This document shows positions 63,409-64,000 of a stretch of 64,000 bases of DNA, one piece after another (positions within the stretch are counted from its first letter, which is position 1; each line of letters opens with the position of its first letter). The stretch is taken from positions 1 to 64,000 of the forward strand of contig CALHAI010000007.1 of NCBI GenBank assembly GCA_937934295.1, in the 5' to 3' direction. The notes beneath the pieces are model-generated. The model was not told the DNA's origin and searched no databases. It was given only the letters and a program-made list of their open reading frames with translations. The translations under genes and the position numbers were made by a program. The stretch comes from an uncultured Blastocatellia bacterium (GTDB taxonomy: Bacteria > Acidobacteriota > Blastocatellia > HR10).

Positions 63409-64000
63409 ATGACGAGGAATAAGTGGGCGAAACGATTTCTCATCCTCACGCTCAGCATGGCAAGCTGGTGGTCGGGATACGCTCGGACGAACCTTCGGGT
63501 CATGGAACGTGGGACGGCGTCGCCCGCTCAGATCGAGGCCTACCGGCAAGAGCTGCTCACGACGATCGAGGGGATGCGCAAGTTCACCCAAGTCACGGTG
63601 GATATGATCTTCAGCTTCGCCGAATTGGGATTTCAAGAGTTCGAGACCTCACGATACGTGACCGGGATCCTAGAGCGAGAGGGCTTTCGCGTCGAGCGCG
63701 GCGTCGCCGGCATTCCGACGGCGTGGGTGGCGAGTTGGGGGCGCGGTCGGCCGGTGATCGGTTTCATCGCCGACATTGATGCCATCCCCGGCGCATCGCA
63801 AAAGCCGGGCGTCGCCTATCATGATCCAATCGTCGAGGGCGCCCCCGGACACGGCGAAGGGCACAATGCCGGGCAAGCCGTGATCGTCACGGCCGCCCTG
63901 GCACTCAAGCGGCTCATGGAGCAGCATCAGCTCTCGGGAACGCTCAAGCTCTACCCCGGCGTCGCCGAGGAGTTGCTCGGGAGCAAGAACCACTTCGTGC
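63409..64000 (+). CDS. M20D-type amidohydrolase/peptidase, N-terminal part
   Basis: The first 197 codons of a metallo-amidohydrolase cut by the window edge. The translation begins MTRNKWAKRFLILTLSMASWW, a probable signal peptide. It continues with ELGFQEFETSRYV, then GFIADIDAIPGASQKPG and the motif GHGEGHNAG. The Asp of the ADIDAIPG stretch and the His/Glu of GHGEGHN are positions that hold metal in M20D enzymes such as AbgB and the IAA-amino acid hydrolases. Such enzymes cleave an amide between an acyl or benzoyl group and an amino acid. Here the protein would be exported. The ATG follows GAAGGAGGGAGAGC. Confidence 0.85.
   Translation, partial: MTRNKWAKRFLILTLSMASWWSGYARTNLRVMERGTASPAQIEAYRQELLTTIEGMRKFTQVTVDMIFSFAELGFQEFETSRYVTGILEREGFRVERGVAGIPTAWVASWGRGRPVIGFIADIDAIPGASQKPGVAYHDPIVEGAPGHGEGHNAGQAVIVTAALALKRLMEQHQLSGTLKLYPGVAEELLGSKNHFV

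Noticed and set aside
1-64000. CRISPR arrays, insertion sequences, tRNA or rRNA genes
   Set aside because: No regularly spaced direct repeats, transposase-like product, cloverleaf-like sequence or conserved rRNA stretch was seen; a covariance-model scan would be needed to exclude small RNAs.

Overview
The window most resembles a chromosomal fragment of an Acidobacteriota-type bacterium. The supporting evidence is a GC-rich genome, six large TonB-dependent receptors that begin with a carboxypeptidase-regulatory-like domain (Oar/Cna-B type) and have no SusD partner, a complex I cluster lacking NADH-module genes, and a Gram-negative envelope gene set. This assignment is an inference from gene content; no rRNA or tRNA gene was seen.

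Layout. 1-5100 (minus strand): the start of citrate synthase, then an overlapping chain OsmC -> receptor -> GT39-like glycosyltransferase. 5322-21433: a small DUF454 membrane protein, then four large receptor genes on the plus strand with a TPR/carboxypeptidase-like periplasmic gene facing the second one. 21532-31773 (minus): nuoC-D-H-I-J-K-L-M-N. 31984-33698: sat-cysC, divergent from nuoC. 33711-35006: YqeY, a small unknown protein and a Bcp peroxiredoxin. 35021-37866 (minus): a three-gene heme-copper oxidase-like operon (CuA subunit, subunit I, SCO). 38290-41490 (minus): two radical SAM genes, one of them Tes/MJ0619-like. 41813-53017: housekeeping genes (LLM oxidoreductase, purA, trxA, glgA, mtgA, an RRM protein, grpE, cinA, pgpA, rimO) and a ROK regulator. 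53032-61446: the ROK gene continues into receptor, PIG-L family protein and YetA/PcRGLX-like glycan enzyme, a compact carbohydrate-utilisation locus. 61521-64000: a TolC-type outer membrane protein and the start of an M20 amidohydrolase.

The most striking non-coding signal is upstream of the receptor genes at 5987, 11241 and 17876. Each has a near-consensus sigma-54 promoter (GG-N10-GC, predicted leader of 36-42 nt). Farther upstream each has two copies of a TTTCC-N8-GGAAA-like dyad whose starts are exactly 21 bp apart, as expected of an enhancer-binding-protein site. The receptor at 14579 has degenerate versions of both. This suggests a coordinated sigma-54 regulon of outer membrane receptors; its activator is not encoded here.

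The second notable point is the heme-copper subunit I at 35803-37290. All six metal-ligand histidines are visible, but the position of the active-site cross-linked tyrosine is Asn249. The CuA subunit beside it is intact. A nitric oxide reductase derived from an oxygen reductase is therefore a real alternative to a cytochrome oxidase.
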